A stretch of 63,149 nt of DNA from Azonexus hydrophilus (lineage in GTDB: Bacteria; Pseudomonadota; Gammaproteobacteria; Burkholderiales; Rhodocyclaceae). Shown here piece by piece: positions 15,662 to 24,116 of the stretch (its first letter is position 1; every line of letters begins with the position of its first letter). Location of the stretch: assembly GCF_905120355.1 (NCBI RefSeq), contig NZ_CAJHOB010000014.1, forward strand, positions 1 through 63,149, given 5' to 3'. Under the pieces are notes generated by a model. That model did not search any database. It had not been told where the DNA came from and worked only from the letters and a program-made list of their open reading frames with translations. Both the position numbers and the translations under genes were made by a program.

Positions 15662-15960
15662 CTCCCACCTCCGCGACGCCATTCCGCAACCGTCACCCCG
15701 GCCTGAGCCGCTTTTACACTCTCCGATTTCCTCGGCGCTCCCCGGCGAGCCGGGATCTGCGGCACCTTGATCATTTCAGCCAGATCATAGGCACTGAAAA
15801 AGACCCGCCCGTTATCGCGCAAAGGCACAAGCGGCCACTTCCCCAATGACAAACGGTTGTAGATCGTACGCGGAGCAATCCCCAATATTTTTGCACTCGT
15901 GCACAGCGGCACCCGATATGCTCCGTGACTCAACCGGAGCACCATCTCCAGAGTATCCAT
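15658..15960 (-). CDS. Excisionase-like HTH protein
   Basis: A 100-residue protein with a winged-helix/MerR-like HTH_17 motif at about 22-66: LCTSAKILGIAPRTIYNRLS, GKWPLVPLRDNGRVFF and SAYDLAEMI. This is the pattern of excisionase/AlpA-type DNA-binding proteins. The C-terminal tail is basic and low in complexity (PARRGAPRKSESVKAAQ). I prefer the start at 15960 (MDTLEMVLRLSHG). Twenty upstream codons are Arg-rich and unlikely. It is translationally coupled to the recombinase gene downstream. It probably directs or regulates recombination, although some AlpA-type proteins act as transcription factors. Confidence 0.7.
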   Translation of the reverse strand: MDTLEMVLRLSHGAYRVPLCTSAKILGIAPRTIYNRLSLGKWPLVPLRDNGRVFFSAYDLAEMIKVPQIPARRGAPRKSESVKAAQAGVTVAEWRRGGGR

Positions 15961-16033
15961 TCTTGTTCCCCTACGCTCGCGCCTTGTGCGGACGCGACGA
16001 CTAATTCGGTAACGCGGCAAAAAGCCGACTGAA

Positions 16034-16417
16034 TCAAGTCAGGGAACGAAAGCGAGGGGGACGCTCGACGGAATAAACCGGGCCGACGAGCAGCCCAGGC
16101 TTCGCCGTACGGATGACACAAACGATGATGAGAAAAATATTCTGTGCGCTCGGCCAAGCGGGGCAGGCAAGCAGGATCACCATCAGGATCGGCAGCAAAA
16201 TGGCAGCGACAAACCCGGTAACCACAAAGAGGGATGCGACGAGCACGAAACCGGCCAGGGCAAACGCGAAACCCGCTGCCCAGACACACAAGGCCATACG
16301 CAACAGTTCAGTCGTCACAGTGAAGGACCTGTACTGCCGGGGACCGTGCAGACGGGCAGTCCCGGCATCGGGTTTCGTGACGGAAAAAGGCGATGAAAAA
16401 TGGCTGCGACTGGACAT
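16034..16417 (-). CDS. Possible small membrane protein
   Basis: A possible 127-residue protein with a long hydrophobic stretch that would form two helices (ALCVWAAGFAFALAGFVLVA and GFVAAILLPILMVILLACPA), then a third short hydrophobic stretch (IFLIIVCVI). The start is uncertain: the Met at 16417 has no strong ribosome site. No family recognised. Composition favours a real membrane protein over chance, but it could be a passenger in the island. It lies between the excisionase-like gene and the tRNA. Confidence 0.45.
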   Translation of the reverse strand: MSSRSHFSSPFSVTKPDAGTARLHGPRQYRSFTVTTELLRMALCVWAAGFAFALAGFVLVASLFVVTGFVAAILLPILMVILLACPAWPSAQNIFLIIVCVIRTAKPGLLVGPVYSVERPPRFRSLT

Positions 16418-16499
16418 GGGCAAACTGTACCCGGCGTGCCTAGACTGACACAAGCCACCTACGCCGCTTTTCCTTGACCGCGTTTTACCGAATTGTTCC

Positions 16500-16529
16500 T
16501 GGCACAGCACTTGGCACAATTCTGGCACA
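16500..16529. repeat. Three TGGCACA repeats
   Basis: TGGCACA occurs at 16500, 16512 and 16523, that is with 11-12 bp periodicity, 91 bases beyond the tRNA-Ser 3' end. Phased short repeats next to a tRNA and a recombinase gene look like accessory binding sites for an integrase or excisionase. The function is inferred. Confidence 0.45.
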
Positions 16530-16581
16530 GTGACGTGGTGATTTCATCGGTAAAGACCAGTCACTCCCGGTACGAGTTCAC

Positions 16582-16606
16582 AAACAAAAACAGCCCCGAA
16601 GGGCTG
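16582..16606 (-). terminator. Rho-independent terminator after tRNA-Ser
   Basis: On the minus strand a CAGCCC/GGGCTG stem with a UUCG loop is followed by TTTTTGTTT. It lies 14 bases beyond the CCA end of tRNA-Ser. Confidence 0.8.
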
Positions 16607-16619
16607 TATTTGCGGCACT

Positions 16620-16712
16620 TGGCGGAGACGGAGGGATTCGAACCCTCGATCCAGGTTTTGCCCGGATGCTCCCTTAGCAGGGGAGTGCCTTCGACCTCTC
16701 GGCCACGTCTCC
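16620..16712 (-). tRNA. serT-like: tRNA-Ser (anticodon GCU)
   Basis: A 93-nt class II tRNA with an extended variable arm. On the minus strand it starts GGAGACGTGGCCGAG, has the anticodon arm CTCCCCTGCTAAGGGAG with anticodon GCT, a T-arm containing GTTCGAATCCC, and ends in an encoded CCA. The acceptor stem GGAGACG pairs with CGTCTCC. It reads AGC/AGU codons. It follows lysC in the same direction and precedes a recombinase region, so its 3' end is the probable island attachment site. I saw no second copy of that 3' end in the window, but I did not search systematically. The symbol is descriptive only. Confidence 0.95.
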
Positions 16713-16783
16713 TAACCTTGTCTCACCCCTGGAGGGGCAAGAAGGCGCGGATGATAGCGGTTCCGCGCCTCATGGTCAAATGC

Positions 16784-18004
16784 TTACTGATCCAGATTGA
16801 ACACGCGGTGCAGGACGCGCACTGCGAGTTCGAGATACTTCTCGTCGATGACGACGGAAATCTTGATTTCCGAAGTCGAAATCATCTTGATGTTGATCCC
16901 TTCGTCAGCCAGCGCCTTGAACATCTTCGACGCCACACCCGGATGCGAGCGCATGCCGACGCCGACAGCGGAGACCTTGCAGATCTTGTCATCAACAGTC
17001 ACTTCGCGAGCGCCCAGGCGCTGACGCACGCTTTCCAGGATGCCCTGGGCCTTGGCGAAGTCGCCGCGGCTGACCGTGAAGGAGAAGTCGGCGCCACCGT
17101 CATGGGCGACGTTCTGAATGATCATGTCGACGTCAATGTTGGCGGCGGCGATTTCACCCAGAATCTGGTAGGCGATGCCCGGGGTATCGGGGACACCGAG
17201 GATGGTCAGCTTGGCTTCATCGCGGTTGAAGGCAATGCCGGAAATGATCGGTTGTTCCATGTTCTTATCTTCCTCAACGGTAATCAGCGTGCCTTCACCT
17301 TCATCCTGGAAGCTGGAGAGCACACGCAGTTTCACTTTGTACTTGCCGGCAAATTCGACCGAACGGATCTGCAACACCTTGGAGCCGAGGCTGGCCATTT
17401 CGAGCATTTCCTCGAAAGTGACGCTATCGAGCTTCTTCGCTTCCGGCACGATGCGCGGATCGGTGGTGTAGACACCGTCCACATCCGTGTAGATCTGGCA
17501 CTCGTCAGCTTTCAGCGCAGCGGCCAGGGCCACGGCAGAGGTATCGGAGCCGCCGCGACCGAGTGTGGTGATGTTGCCAGCGGCATCCACGCCCTGGAAA
17601 CCAGCAACGATGACCACCCGGCCGGCATCGAGATCGGCGCGGATATTGGCATCGTCGATCGACAGGATGCGCGCTTTGGTGAAGGTGTCGTCCGTCAGTA
17701 CCTTCACCTGGCCACCGGTATAGCTCTTGGCGTCAACACCGATGGCTTTCAGGCCCATCGCCAGCAGGCCGATGGTGACCTGCTCGCCAGTGCTGACCAC
17801 CGCGTCGAGCTCGCGCGGATCGGGCGTCGGCTGCATTTCCTTGGCCAGGGCAATCAGCTTGTTGGTTTCACCACTCATCGCCGAGAGAACGACGATCAGT
17901 TGGTGGCCCTGCTCCTTGAAGCGGGCGATGCGGCGAGCGACATTCTTGATGCGCTCGGGATTGGCGACGGAAGTGCCGCCATACTTCTGAACAATCAACG
18001 CCAT
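16784..18004 (-). CDS. lysC: Aspartate kinase
   Basis: A 406-residue aspartokinase that phosphorylates aspartate in the first step of lysine, threonine, methionine and diaminopimelate synthesis. The N-terminal kinase has KYGGTSV (7-13), the VLSAMSGETN loop, GRGGSDTSA and DVDGVYTTDPR. Two C-terminal ACT domains (about 265-406, including ILGVPDTPG and GVGMRSHPGVA) give feedback control, most often by lysine plus threonine in this class. Length and order match the beta-proteobacterial monofunctional type. It is transcribed toward tRNA-Ser, with 71 bases between them, perhaps on one transcript. Confidence 0.95.
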   Translation of the reverse strand: MALIVQKYGGTSVANPERIKNVARRIARFKEQGHQLIVVLSAMSGETNKLIALAKEMQPTPDPRELDAVVSTGEQVTIGLLAMGLKAIGVDAKSYTGGQVKVLTDDTFTKARILSIDDANIRADLDAGRVVIVAGFQGVDAAGNITTLGRGGSDTSAVALAAALKADECQIYTDVDGVYTTDPRIVPEAKKLDSVTFEEMLEMASLGSKVLQIRSVEFAGKYKVKLRVLSSFQDEGEGTLITVEEDKNMEQPIISGIAFNRDEAKLTILGVPDTPGIAYQILGEIAAANIDVDMIIQNVAHDGGADFSFTVSRGDFAKAQGILESVRQRLGAREVTVDDKICKVSAVGVGMRSHPGVASKMFKALADEGINIKMISTSEIKISVVIDEKYLELAVRVLHRVFNLDQ

Positions 18005-18035
18005 GGATTCATCCGTTCATACGTTGTAAACATGA

Positions 18036-18064
18036 AAAAGCGGGCTGGATTCTACCTCAGCCCG
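18036..18064 (-). terminator. Terminator after the deacetylase gene
   Basis: On the minus strand CGGGCTG and CAGCCCG arms around a 10-base loop are followed by CTTTTTC. It separates the deacetylase gene from lysC. Confidence 0.7.
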
Positions 18065-18090
18065 GCCGTTTTCCCCTAAAAGCTGTCAGT

Positions 18091-19017
18091 TCACAGGTCG
18101 GCGAGCACGCGCAAATGTGCGCCCACGCTACGCGCCAGCGAGCTCATGACGTAGCCGCCTTCGAGCATGGAGACGATGCGCTTGTCGCACATTTCGGCAG
18201 CCAGTTTTTTCAAGTGCTCGGTGCACCAGGCAAAGTCTTTCTCGAACAGGCGCAGCCCCCCCATGTCGTCCTCGTAATGGCCATCGAAGCCTGCGGAGAT
18301 GAGGATCATCTGCGGCTTGAATTCCTTCAGGCGCGGCGTCCATACCTGCAGCACCGCATCGCGGAATTCTTCGCCACCGCAACCTGCCGCCAACGGGACG
18401 TTGCACATATTGGCGGCCGGTTTGTCGGTGCCGGAATAAGGATAAAAGGGGTGCTGGAAAATGCTGCACATCAGCACCTGCTCGTTGCCGGCAAAACAAT
18501 CTTCGGTGCCGTTACCGTGGTGCACATCGAAATCGATGATGGCAACGCGCTCCAGACCATGCGCCTTGAGCGCGTGCATGGCGGCAACGCCAATGTTGTT
18601 GAAAAAGCAGAACCCCATCGGCGTCGCTTTCTCGCAGTGGTGGCCGGGCGGGCGCACGGCGCAAAAAGCGTTCTCCGTTTCCTTTTCCATGACCAGATCG
18701 ACCGCCAGACACCCGGCGCCAGCGGCGCGCAGGGCAGCCTGCCAGGTGTGCGGATTCATCGCGGTATCGGGGTCAAGATTGACAATCCCCAGTTCCGGCG
18801 AGGCGCGTTTGATCCGTTCCAGGTGCGATGCCGGATGCACCCGCAGCAGTTGCTCGAACGTGGCCAGCGGTGCTTCGTAATTGACAAAGTAGGCATCGAT
18901 CCCCTGCGCGATCAGGTGATCGTTGATCGCGGTCAGGCGTTGCGGGCATTCCGGATGATGCGTCCCCATGTCATGCAGCATGCAATCCCGGTGAGTAATG
19001 AAGGCAGTCGTCGTCAC
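18091..19017 (-). CDS. Histone-deacetylase-family (class II-like) amidohydrolase
   Basis: A 308-residue member of the HDAC/acetoin-utilisation/acetylpolyamine amidohydrolase family. The catalytic set is intact: His126-His127 in RPPGHHCEKA, the zinc ligands Asp164 and His166 in DFDVHHGNGT, and Asp245 in SAGFDGHYED. A Gly-Gly-Tyr (LEGGY, 286-290) closes the substrate tunnel. Bacterial members remove acetyl groups from polyamines, small metabolites or protein lysines, and the sequence does not identify the substrate. It is monocistronic, divergent from the moxR operon and followed by its own terminator. Confidence 0.9.
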   Translation of the reverse strand: MTTTAFITHRDCMLHDMGTHHPECPQRLTAINDHLIAQGIDAYFVNYEAPLATFEQLLRVHPASHLERIKRASPELGIVNLDPDTAMNPHTWQAALRAAGAGCLAVDLVMEKETENAFCAVRPPGHHCEKATPMGFCFFNNIGVAAMHALKAHGLERVAIIDFDVHHGNGTEDCFAGNEQVLMCSIFQHPFYPYSGTDKPAANMCNVPLAAGCGGEEFRDAVLQVWTPRLKEFKPQMILISAGFDGHYEDDMGGLRLFEKDFAWCTEHLKKLAAEMCDKRIVSMLEGGYVMSSLARSVGAHLRVLADL

Positions 19018-19163
19018 TTATCGTTCTCTCTTTACGTGAAGCAAAACTCCGGTACGCTGCGATGCCACCAACAGCGCCTTGATCACTGCATTATCAACTG
19101 ATTCCACCGCACGCTTCAAGCAATCGCATTGCCACAATGTGTATTTCATCGCACTATCCGCCC

Positions 19164-20120
19164 ATGCTGATTTCAAAAGACTCCCCTGCTGGCGCCGCCT
19201 CGCCCTTTGCCCCCATTCTTGCCGCAGCAAGCCACGTCATCCTGGGCAAGGATCACGAACTGCGCCTCGCGGCCGCCTGCCTCCTGGCCGGTGGCCATCT
19301 GCTGATCGAAGACCTGCCCGGACTGGGCAAAACCACCCTGGCGCATACCCTAGCCCGCCTGCTCGGCCTGCAATTTGCCCGCGTGCAATTCACCGCCGAC
19401 CTGCTACCCGCCGATGTCACCGGCGTCAGTATTTTTGAGCGTAGACACGAGCCCGGAACAAGCGAATTCCGCTTCCTGCCCGGCCCGATTTTCACGCAGG
19501 TGCTGCTGGCCGACGAAATCAACCGCGCCACGCCAAAAACCCAGAGCGCCCTGCTGGAAGCCATGGCCGAAGGCCAGGTCAGCGTGGATGGCGAAAGCCG
19601 TGCCTTGCCGCAACCGTTTTTCGTCATCGCCACACAGAATCCGGCCAGCCAGATCGGTACCTTTGCCCTGCCTGAATCGCAGCTGGACCGCTTCCTCATA
19701 CGCCTGACCCTCGGCTACCCCGACCGTCAGGCCGAGCGAGCCCTGCTGGCCGGCGACGGCGGCCGCCAGCGGAGCGAAACGCTGACGCCCCTGATTGAGC
19801 CAGCGCAGTTGCTGGCCTGGCAAGCGGAAGTACGTCAGGTGCACGCCTCGGAGCCCCTGATCGATTACCTGCAGGCACTCCTTGCCGCCAGCCGGCAAGC
19901 CGCCGCCTGGCGACATGGTCTGTCACCGCGCGCCGGACTGGCACTGCTGGCCGCAGCCCGGGCCTGGGCCTGGCTGTCCGGCCGCAACATGGTGCTGCCG
20001 GACGATGTGCAGGCCGTCTTCATCGCCGTGGCGCAGCACCGCCTGCTCTCGACCAGCAACGGTCAGCCCGCCAGCAGCAGCGAAATTGCCAGCCTGCTCA
20101 GCAGTGTCGCCATTCCCTGA
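19164..20120 (+). CDS. MoxR-family AAA+ ATPase
   Basis: A 318-residue MoxR AAA+ ATPase. Walker A GLGKTT sits at about 53-58, and Walker B LLADEINRATPK is near 115. It has TQNPASQIGTFALPESQLDRF with sensor 1, and the C-terminal AAA lid domain (SPRAGLALLAAARAWA). MoxR proteins act as chaperones with partner von Willebrand or DUF58 proteins. It starts a four-gene operon with DUF58, transglutaminase and mltB, a widespread cell-envelope arrangement. I chose the start at 19164 because conserved sequence begins nearby. The upstream in-frame codons have no ribosome site. Confidence 0.9.
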   Translation: MLISKDSPAGAASPFAPILAAASHVILGKDHELRLAAACLLAGGHLLIEDLPGLGKTTLAHTLARLLGLQFARVQFTADLLPADVTGVSIFERRHEPGTSEFRFLPGPIFTQVLLADEINRATPKTQSALLEAMAEGQVSVDGESRALPQPFFVIATQNPASQIGTFALPESQLDRFLIRLTLGYPDRQAERALLAGDGGRQRSETLTPLIEPAQLLAWQAEVRQVHASEPLIDYLQALLAASRQAAAWRHGLSPRAGLALLAAARAWAWLSGRNMVLPDDVQAVFIAVAQHRLLSTSNGQPASSSEIASLLSSVAIP

Positions 20121-21101
20121 ATGCAGCCTGGGCAAGTGAACACCCGCACCGCCGGCGCACAGGCGTACTGGCGGCGGTTCTTTCCCGCAGCGCAACCGCA
20201 GCTGGCGCCGTGCGCGCTCAGCCGGCGCACCATCTACATCCTGCCCAACCGCAGCGGACTGCTGTTTGCCGTCGTTCTCCTGACGCTGCTCATCGGTGCC
20301 ATCAACTACAACCTGGCGCTGGGACATGCGTTGGTCTTCCTGCTCGCCGCGCTCGGCCTGGTCAGCATGGTGCACGCGTTTCGCAACCTGCATGGCCTCA
20401 CGCTTGCCCCGCAGCGGGCGACGCCGGTGTTTGCCGGCGACACGGCCCAGTTCGAACTGGCGATCGACAATCCCACGTCCCGCCCCCGCTACGCCTTGCG
20501 CCTGTGGGCGACGCCGGAGTTGCCGCTCGAATTTGCGCTGGCGGCCCAGCACCGGCAAACGCTGCAAGTGGCCCTACCCGCCTCCCGCCGCGGCTGGCTG
20601 GAATTGCCACGCGTGCACCTGGAAAGCCGCTATCCGCTGGGTCTATTCACTGCCTGGAGCCGCCCCTGGCCGGCGCTGCGACTGCTGGTCTATCCCCGCC
20701 CCAACAACCATCCCCTGCCCGCGGTGAGCGCCAGCTATGCCGCAACAGGCCCTCTTCCCAGTGCGGGTGACGAAGACTTTTCCGGCCTGCGCGAACGCCA
20801 GCCGGGTGACCCCCTGCGCCATGTCGACTGGAAGGCGGAAGCCCGCAACTCGGGCTCCGGCCCCTTGTTGATCAAGGAGTTCTCCGGTGGCAGCGCGAAC
20901 GAACTCCTGCTCGACTGGGCGCAGACCGACCCGCAACTGGCGACGGAGGAACGCCTGTCCATTCTCTGCGGTTGGGTGCTGCAGGCCAGCCAGGCGCAGC
21001 AGCGCTTTGCCCTGCACCTACCGGGGTGTGCACTGCCGGCCGGCAGTGATGAATCACACCGCTTGCGCTGCCTGGAAGCCCTGGCCCTATTCCCGGCATG
21101 A
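20121..21101 (+). CDS. DUF58 membrane-anchored protein
   Basis: A 326-residue DUF58 protein. Two hydrophobic helices (about 45-80, LLFAVVLLTLLIGAINYNLA and ALVFLLAALGLVSMVHAF) anchor it in the inner membrane, and the DUF58 signature DFSGLRERQPGDPLRHVDWK follows near residue 220. DUF58 proteins partner with MoxR ATPases. The ATG follows the moxR stop directly, and the stop overlaps the next gene by ATGA, so expression is coupled. The molecular activity is unknown in the family. The context suggests work on cell-wall or surface-protein assembly. Confidence 0.9.
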   Translation: MQPGQVNTRTAGAQAYWRRFFPAAQPQLAPCALSRRTIYILPNRSGLLFAVVLLTLLIGAINYNLALGHALVFLLAALGLVSMVHAFRNLHGLTLAPQRATPVFAGDTAQFELAIDNPTSRPRYALRLWATPELPLEFALAAQHRQTLQVALPASRRGWLELPRVHLESRYPLGLFTAWSRPWPALRLLVYPRPNNHPLPAVSASYAATGPLPSAGDEDFSGLRERQPGDPLRHVDWKAEARNSGSGPLLIKEFSGGSANELLLDWAQTDPQLATEERLSILCGWVLQASQAQQRFALHLPGCALPAGSDESHRLRCLEALALFPA

Positions 21102-23056
21102 GGCGCTGGTTCAAACGCTCCGCCTTGCCACCGCCGGCGCTAAGCCGCAGCGAGCCGCCCTGGCTATTCGCGGTGGCGCTGGCGACCACGCTGCCACACG
21201 CATTCACCCAGCCCTTCTGGCTAACCGCCTGGGCAGGACTCTGCTGGGTCTGGGCGCTCATCCTCTGGCGGAACGACCGGCGCTTGCCGGCGCGCTGGCT
21301 GCTACTGCCTCTGGCGCTTGCCGGCGCTTTAGCCATCCGCATCGAATTCGGCAGTTTCTTCGGCCGCGAACCCGGCGTCGCCGTTCTGGTGCTGTTCATG
21401 GCCCTGAAACTGCTTGAAATGCGCCAGCGCCGGGATGCCGTCGTGGTCATCATGCTCGGTTATTTCCTGTTGCTGACCCATTACTTCGAAGCGCAGGACA
21501 TTCCCACCGCGCTGTGGATGCTGTTTGCCCTGTGGCTGGTCAGCGCCGCCTTGCTCCGCCTGCATGCCGGCGCACTCGCAGTGCGCCCGGTATTGGCCCA
21601 GTCCGCCCGCCTGCTGGCGCAGGCACTGCCGCTGATGCTCATTTTCTATCTCTTTTTCCCACGCATCCCCGGACCGCTGTGGGGCTTGCCGCAAGACGCC
21701 TTCAGCGCCAGAACCGGCTTGAGCGAGAGTATGGCCCCGGGCAGCATCGGGCAGTTGGTGCAGAACGACGCCATCGCCTTCCGCGTCCGCTTCGACGGCC
21801 CAGTGCCACCGAAGAACCGCTTGTACTGGCGCGGCCCGGTACTGACGGCATTTGATGGACAGCGCTGGCAAAGCGGCCCGGTGACAGGTGGCAAACCCGT
21901 CATTGACGCTGCCGGAGAAGACATTGCTTATGAAATGACACTGGAAGCCCACGGCCAACGCTGGCTGCTGGCCCTGGATGCGCCACGGCAGCTGCCTGCC
22001 GACGCCCGCGCCGATGCCCGGCTGACGGTGTTGCTGGCGCGCCCTCTGGAGAGTCGCCAGCGTTTCCGCCTGAGCGCTGCGCTCGATTACCGCTTCAATG
22101 AAGAAGAAACAGCCACCAGCCGCGCCCTCAATCTAGCTTTGCCGGCCGGCTTCAATCCACGCACCGTGGCCCTGGCGGAGACGTGGCGAAATACGCGCAC
22201 GCCGGAACAGATCGTCGCCGCCGCGCTGACCCATTTCCGTACCGAAGCGTTCTATTACACCTTGCAACCGCCCTTGCTGGGACGCGACAGCGTCGATGAA
22301 TTCCTGTTCGTTTCCCGCCGTGGCTTTTGCGAACACTACGCCGCCGCCTTCGTGGTGCTGATGCGTGCCGCCGGTATCCCGGCGCGGGTGGTGACCGGCT
22401 ACCAGGGCGGTGAAATCAACCCGCACGACGGTTTTCTCGTCGTTCGCCAGTCGGACGCTCATGCCTGGGCTGAAGTCTGGCTGGCCGGGCGCGGCTGGGT
22501 GCGCGTCGATCCGACCGCCGCCGTCGCCCCGGAACGCATCGAGCGCGGCCTGGCCAGCGCCCTGCCTGCTGGAGAGCCGCTCCCCTTCTTCATGCGCGCC
22601 AGCAACGACTGGCTGCGTCCGCTACTGCAACGCTGGGAAGCCCTCAATAATGCCTGGCAGCAGCAGGTGCTGGGCTACGACCAACTCCGCCAGCAAGCAC
22701 TGCTGCAAAGACTCGGCTTACCTGGCGGCTGGCAGACCCTGGCCTGGCTGCTGGCTGGCCTGAGCACGCTGGGCCTGGTACTGCTGACGACTTTGCTGCT
22801 CTACCAGAAGCGCCGCACCCCGCCGGAAATACGGCTCTTGCAGCACGCGCTGCGGCGAACCGGAGTACACTGCGCGCCGGCCGAAAGCCCGCTGGCACTC
22901 GCCGCCCGCCTGGCCCGGGAAAACCCGGAAACAGCCCAGCGGCTGGCCCCAGTCATCGAATCCTTTGTCCTCGTTCGCTACGCGCCTGACGGCCGCGAAC
23001 ACCTTGCCACCTTGCGCGCCGCCGTGGCTGCACTCGGCCGCCGGAGAACCCCGTGA
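21098..23056 (+). CDS. tgpA: TgpA-like transmembrane transglutaminase
   Basis: A 652-residue protein with an N-terminal DUF3488 membrane region of several helices (to about residue 190), a periplasmic transglutaminase-like core and a C-terminal membrane helix (LAWLLAGLSTLGLVLLTTLL) with a DUF4129-type tail. The transglutaminase triad is present: Cys411 in GFCEHYAA, His455 in SDAHAWAEVW and Asp471 in RVDPTA. Homologues such as Pseudomonas TgpA are periplasmic and important for viability. It is the third gene of the moxR operon. Its start overlaps DUF58 and its end overlaps mltB (GTGA), so the operon is tightly coupled. Confidence 0.9.
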   Translation: MRRWFKRSALPPPALSRSEPPWLFAVALATTLPHAFTQPFWLTAWAGLCWVWALILWRNDRRLPARWLLLPLALAGALAIRIEFGSFFGREPGVAVLVLFMALKLLEMRQRRDAVVVIMLGYFLLLTHYFEAQDIPTALWMLFALWLVSAALLRLHAGALAVRPVLAQSARLLAQALPLMLIFYLFFPRIPGPLWGLPQDAFSARTGLSESMAPGSIGQLVQNDAIAFRVRFDGPVPPKNRLYWRGPVLTAFDGQRWQSGPVTGGKPVIDAAGEDIAYEMTLEAHGQRWLLALDAPRQLPADARADARLTVLLARPLESRQRFRLSAALDYRFNEEETATSRALNLALPAGFNPRTVALAETWRNTRTPEQIVAAALTHFRTEAFYYTLQPPLLGRDSVDEFLFVSRRGFCEHYAAAFVVLMRAAGIPARVVTGYQGGEINPHDGFLVVRQSDAHAWAEVWLAGRGWVRVDPTAAVAPERIERGLASALPAGEPLPFFMRASNDWLRPLLQRWEALNNAWQQQVLGYDQLRQQALLQRLGLPGGWQTLAWLLAGLSTLGLVLLTTLLLYQKRRTPPEIRLLQHALRRTGVHCAPAESPLALAARLARENPETAQRLAPVIESFVLVRYAPDGREHLATLRAAVAALGRRRTP

Positions 23057-24066
23057 AGCACTTACGTCATTTCCTGTTCGCCATCGGCATCGCCTGTGCC
23101 GCCCCTGCCAGCGCCCAGAACATTGCCAGCCTGCCGGAAGCCATTGCCTTCGCCAATGACCTGGAGCAACGCCAGGGTTTTGCCGCCGAGCAACTGCTGG
23201 CGCAAATGGCCACCCTGCAGACCAACCCGCGCGTCATTCAATTGATGGAGCCTCCGGCCACACCCGGTCAGCGTTCCTGGCAGCGTTACCGCGCCCGTTT
23301 CATCGAACCCCGGCGCATTCAGAACGGTGTGCGTTTCTGGCAGGAGCATGCCGCCACCCTGGCACGTGCCCGCGCACTGTATGGCGTACCGGAAGAAATC
23401 ATCGTTGCCATCATCGGTGTCGAAACTTTCTACGGCCGTATCACCGGTAATTTTGGCGTGTATGAGGCACTCGCCACGCTGGCCTTCCAGTACCCACGCC
23501 GGGCGGATTTTTTCCGCACCGAGCTGGAGCAATTCCTGCTGATGAGCCGCGAAAACGGTTTCGACCCGCTGACGATCAAGGGCTCTTTCGCCGGCGCCTT
23601 GGGCATCCCGCAATTCATGCCGGGCAGCCTGCGCCGTTACGCCATCGATTTCGATGGCGACCAGCGGGTTGACCTCGCCAACAGCGTACCGGACGCCATC
23701 GGCAGCGTCGCCCGCTTTCTGGAGCAACATGGCTGGCAACCCGGGGGCACCATTGCCGTGCCGGCACGGGTGCAGGCGGAGTCGCCGGTTGAATCCTGGC
23801 TGGCAGCGGGCATCCGCCCGGCGCTACGCGCCGGCGATTTGCTGAACGCCGGACTGCATGCCGAGATTGCACCGGAACATCAGGTCACCCTGATCGATCT
23901 GGTCACCCCGGAACAGGGCACGGAATACTGGCTGGGGCTGGAAAACTTTTACGTCATCACCCGCTACAACCGCTCCAGTTTCTATGCCATGTCGGTGTTC
24001 CAGCTGGCGGAGGCCATCCGCGCAGCCCTACCGGAAACGCCCCCCACCCAGTACAGCGCACGTTGA
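23053..24066 (+). CDS. mltB: Lytic murein transglycosylase B
   Basis: A 337-residue MltB-type soluble periplasmic lytic transglycosylase that cleaves the MurNAc-GlcNAc bond to form 1,6-anhydro ends. The signal peptide ends near residue 22 with AxA (ASA before Q). There is no canonical lipobox, so it is the soluble rather than the lipoprotein form. Catalytic Glu124 lies in GVETFYG. The KGSFAGALGIPQFMP segment and the DFDGDQRVDL loop are typical. It starts with GTG overlapping the transglutaminase stop. It is the last gene of the operon and converges on rpoS, with 50 bases between the two stops. Confidence 0.92.
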   Translation: MKHLRHFLFAIGIACAAPASAQNIASLPEAIAFANDLEQRQGFAAEQLLAQMATLQTNPRVIQLMEPPATPGQRSWQRYRARFIEPRRIQNGVRFWQEHAATLARARALYGVPEEIIVAIIGVETFYGRITGNFGVYEALATLAFQYPRRADFFRTELEQFLLMSRENGFDPLTIKGSFAGALGIPQFMPGSLRRYAIDFDGDQRVDLANSVPDAIGSVARFLEQHGWQPGGTIAVPARVQAESPVESWLAAGIRPALRAGDLLNAGLHAEIAPEHQVTLIDLVTPEQGTEYWLGLENFYVITRYNRSSFYAMSVFQLAEAIRAALPETPPTQYSAR

Positions 24067-24116
24067 TCGCTAGCACCCAGCAGAATCACCCACCCGCAAG
24101 GCTGTCGGGTTCCCGT

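Noticed and set aside
16493..18079. A 528-codon plus-strand frame opposite lysC that also covers the tRNA
   Set aside because: It runs through a structural tRNA and antisense to lysC, so it cannot be a real gene.
24067..24116. Possible terminator between mltB and rpoS (ACCCG/CGGGT arms)
   Set aside because: The arms are only five bases and no T-run follows on either strand.
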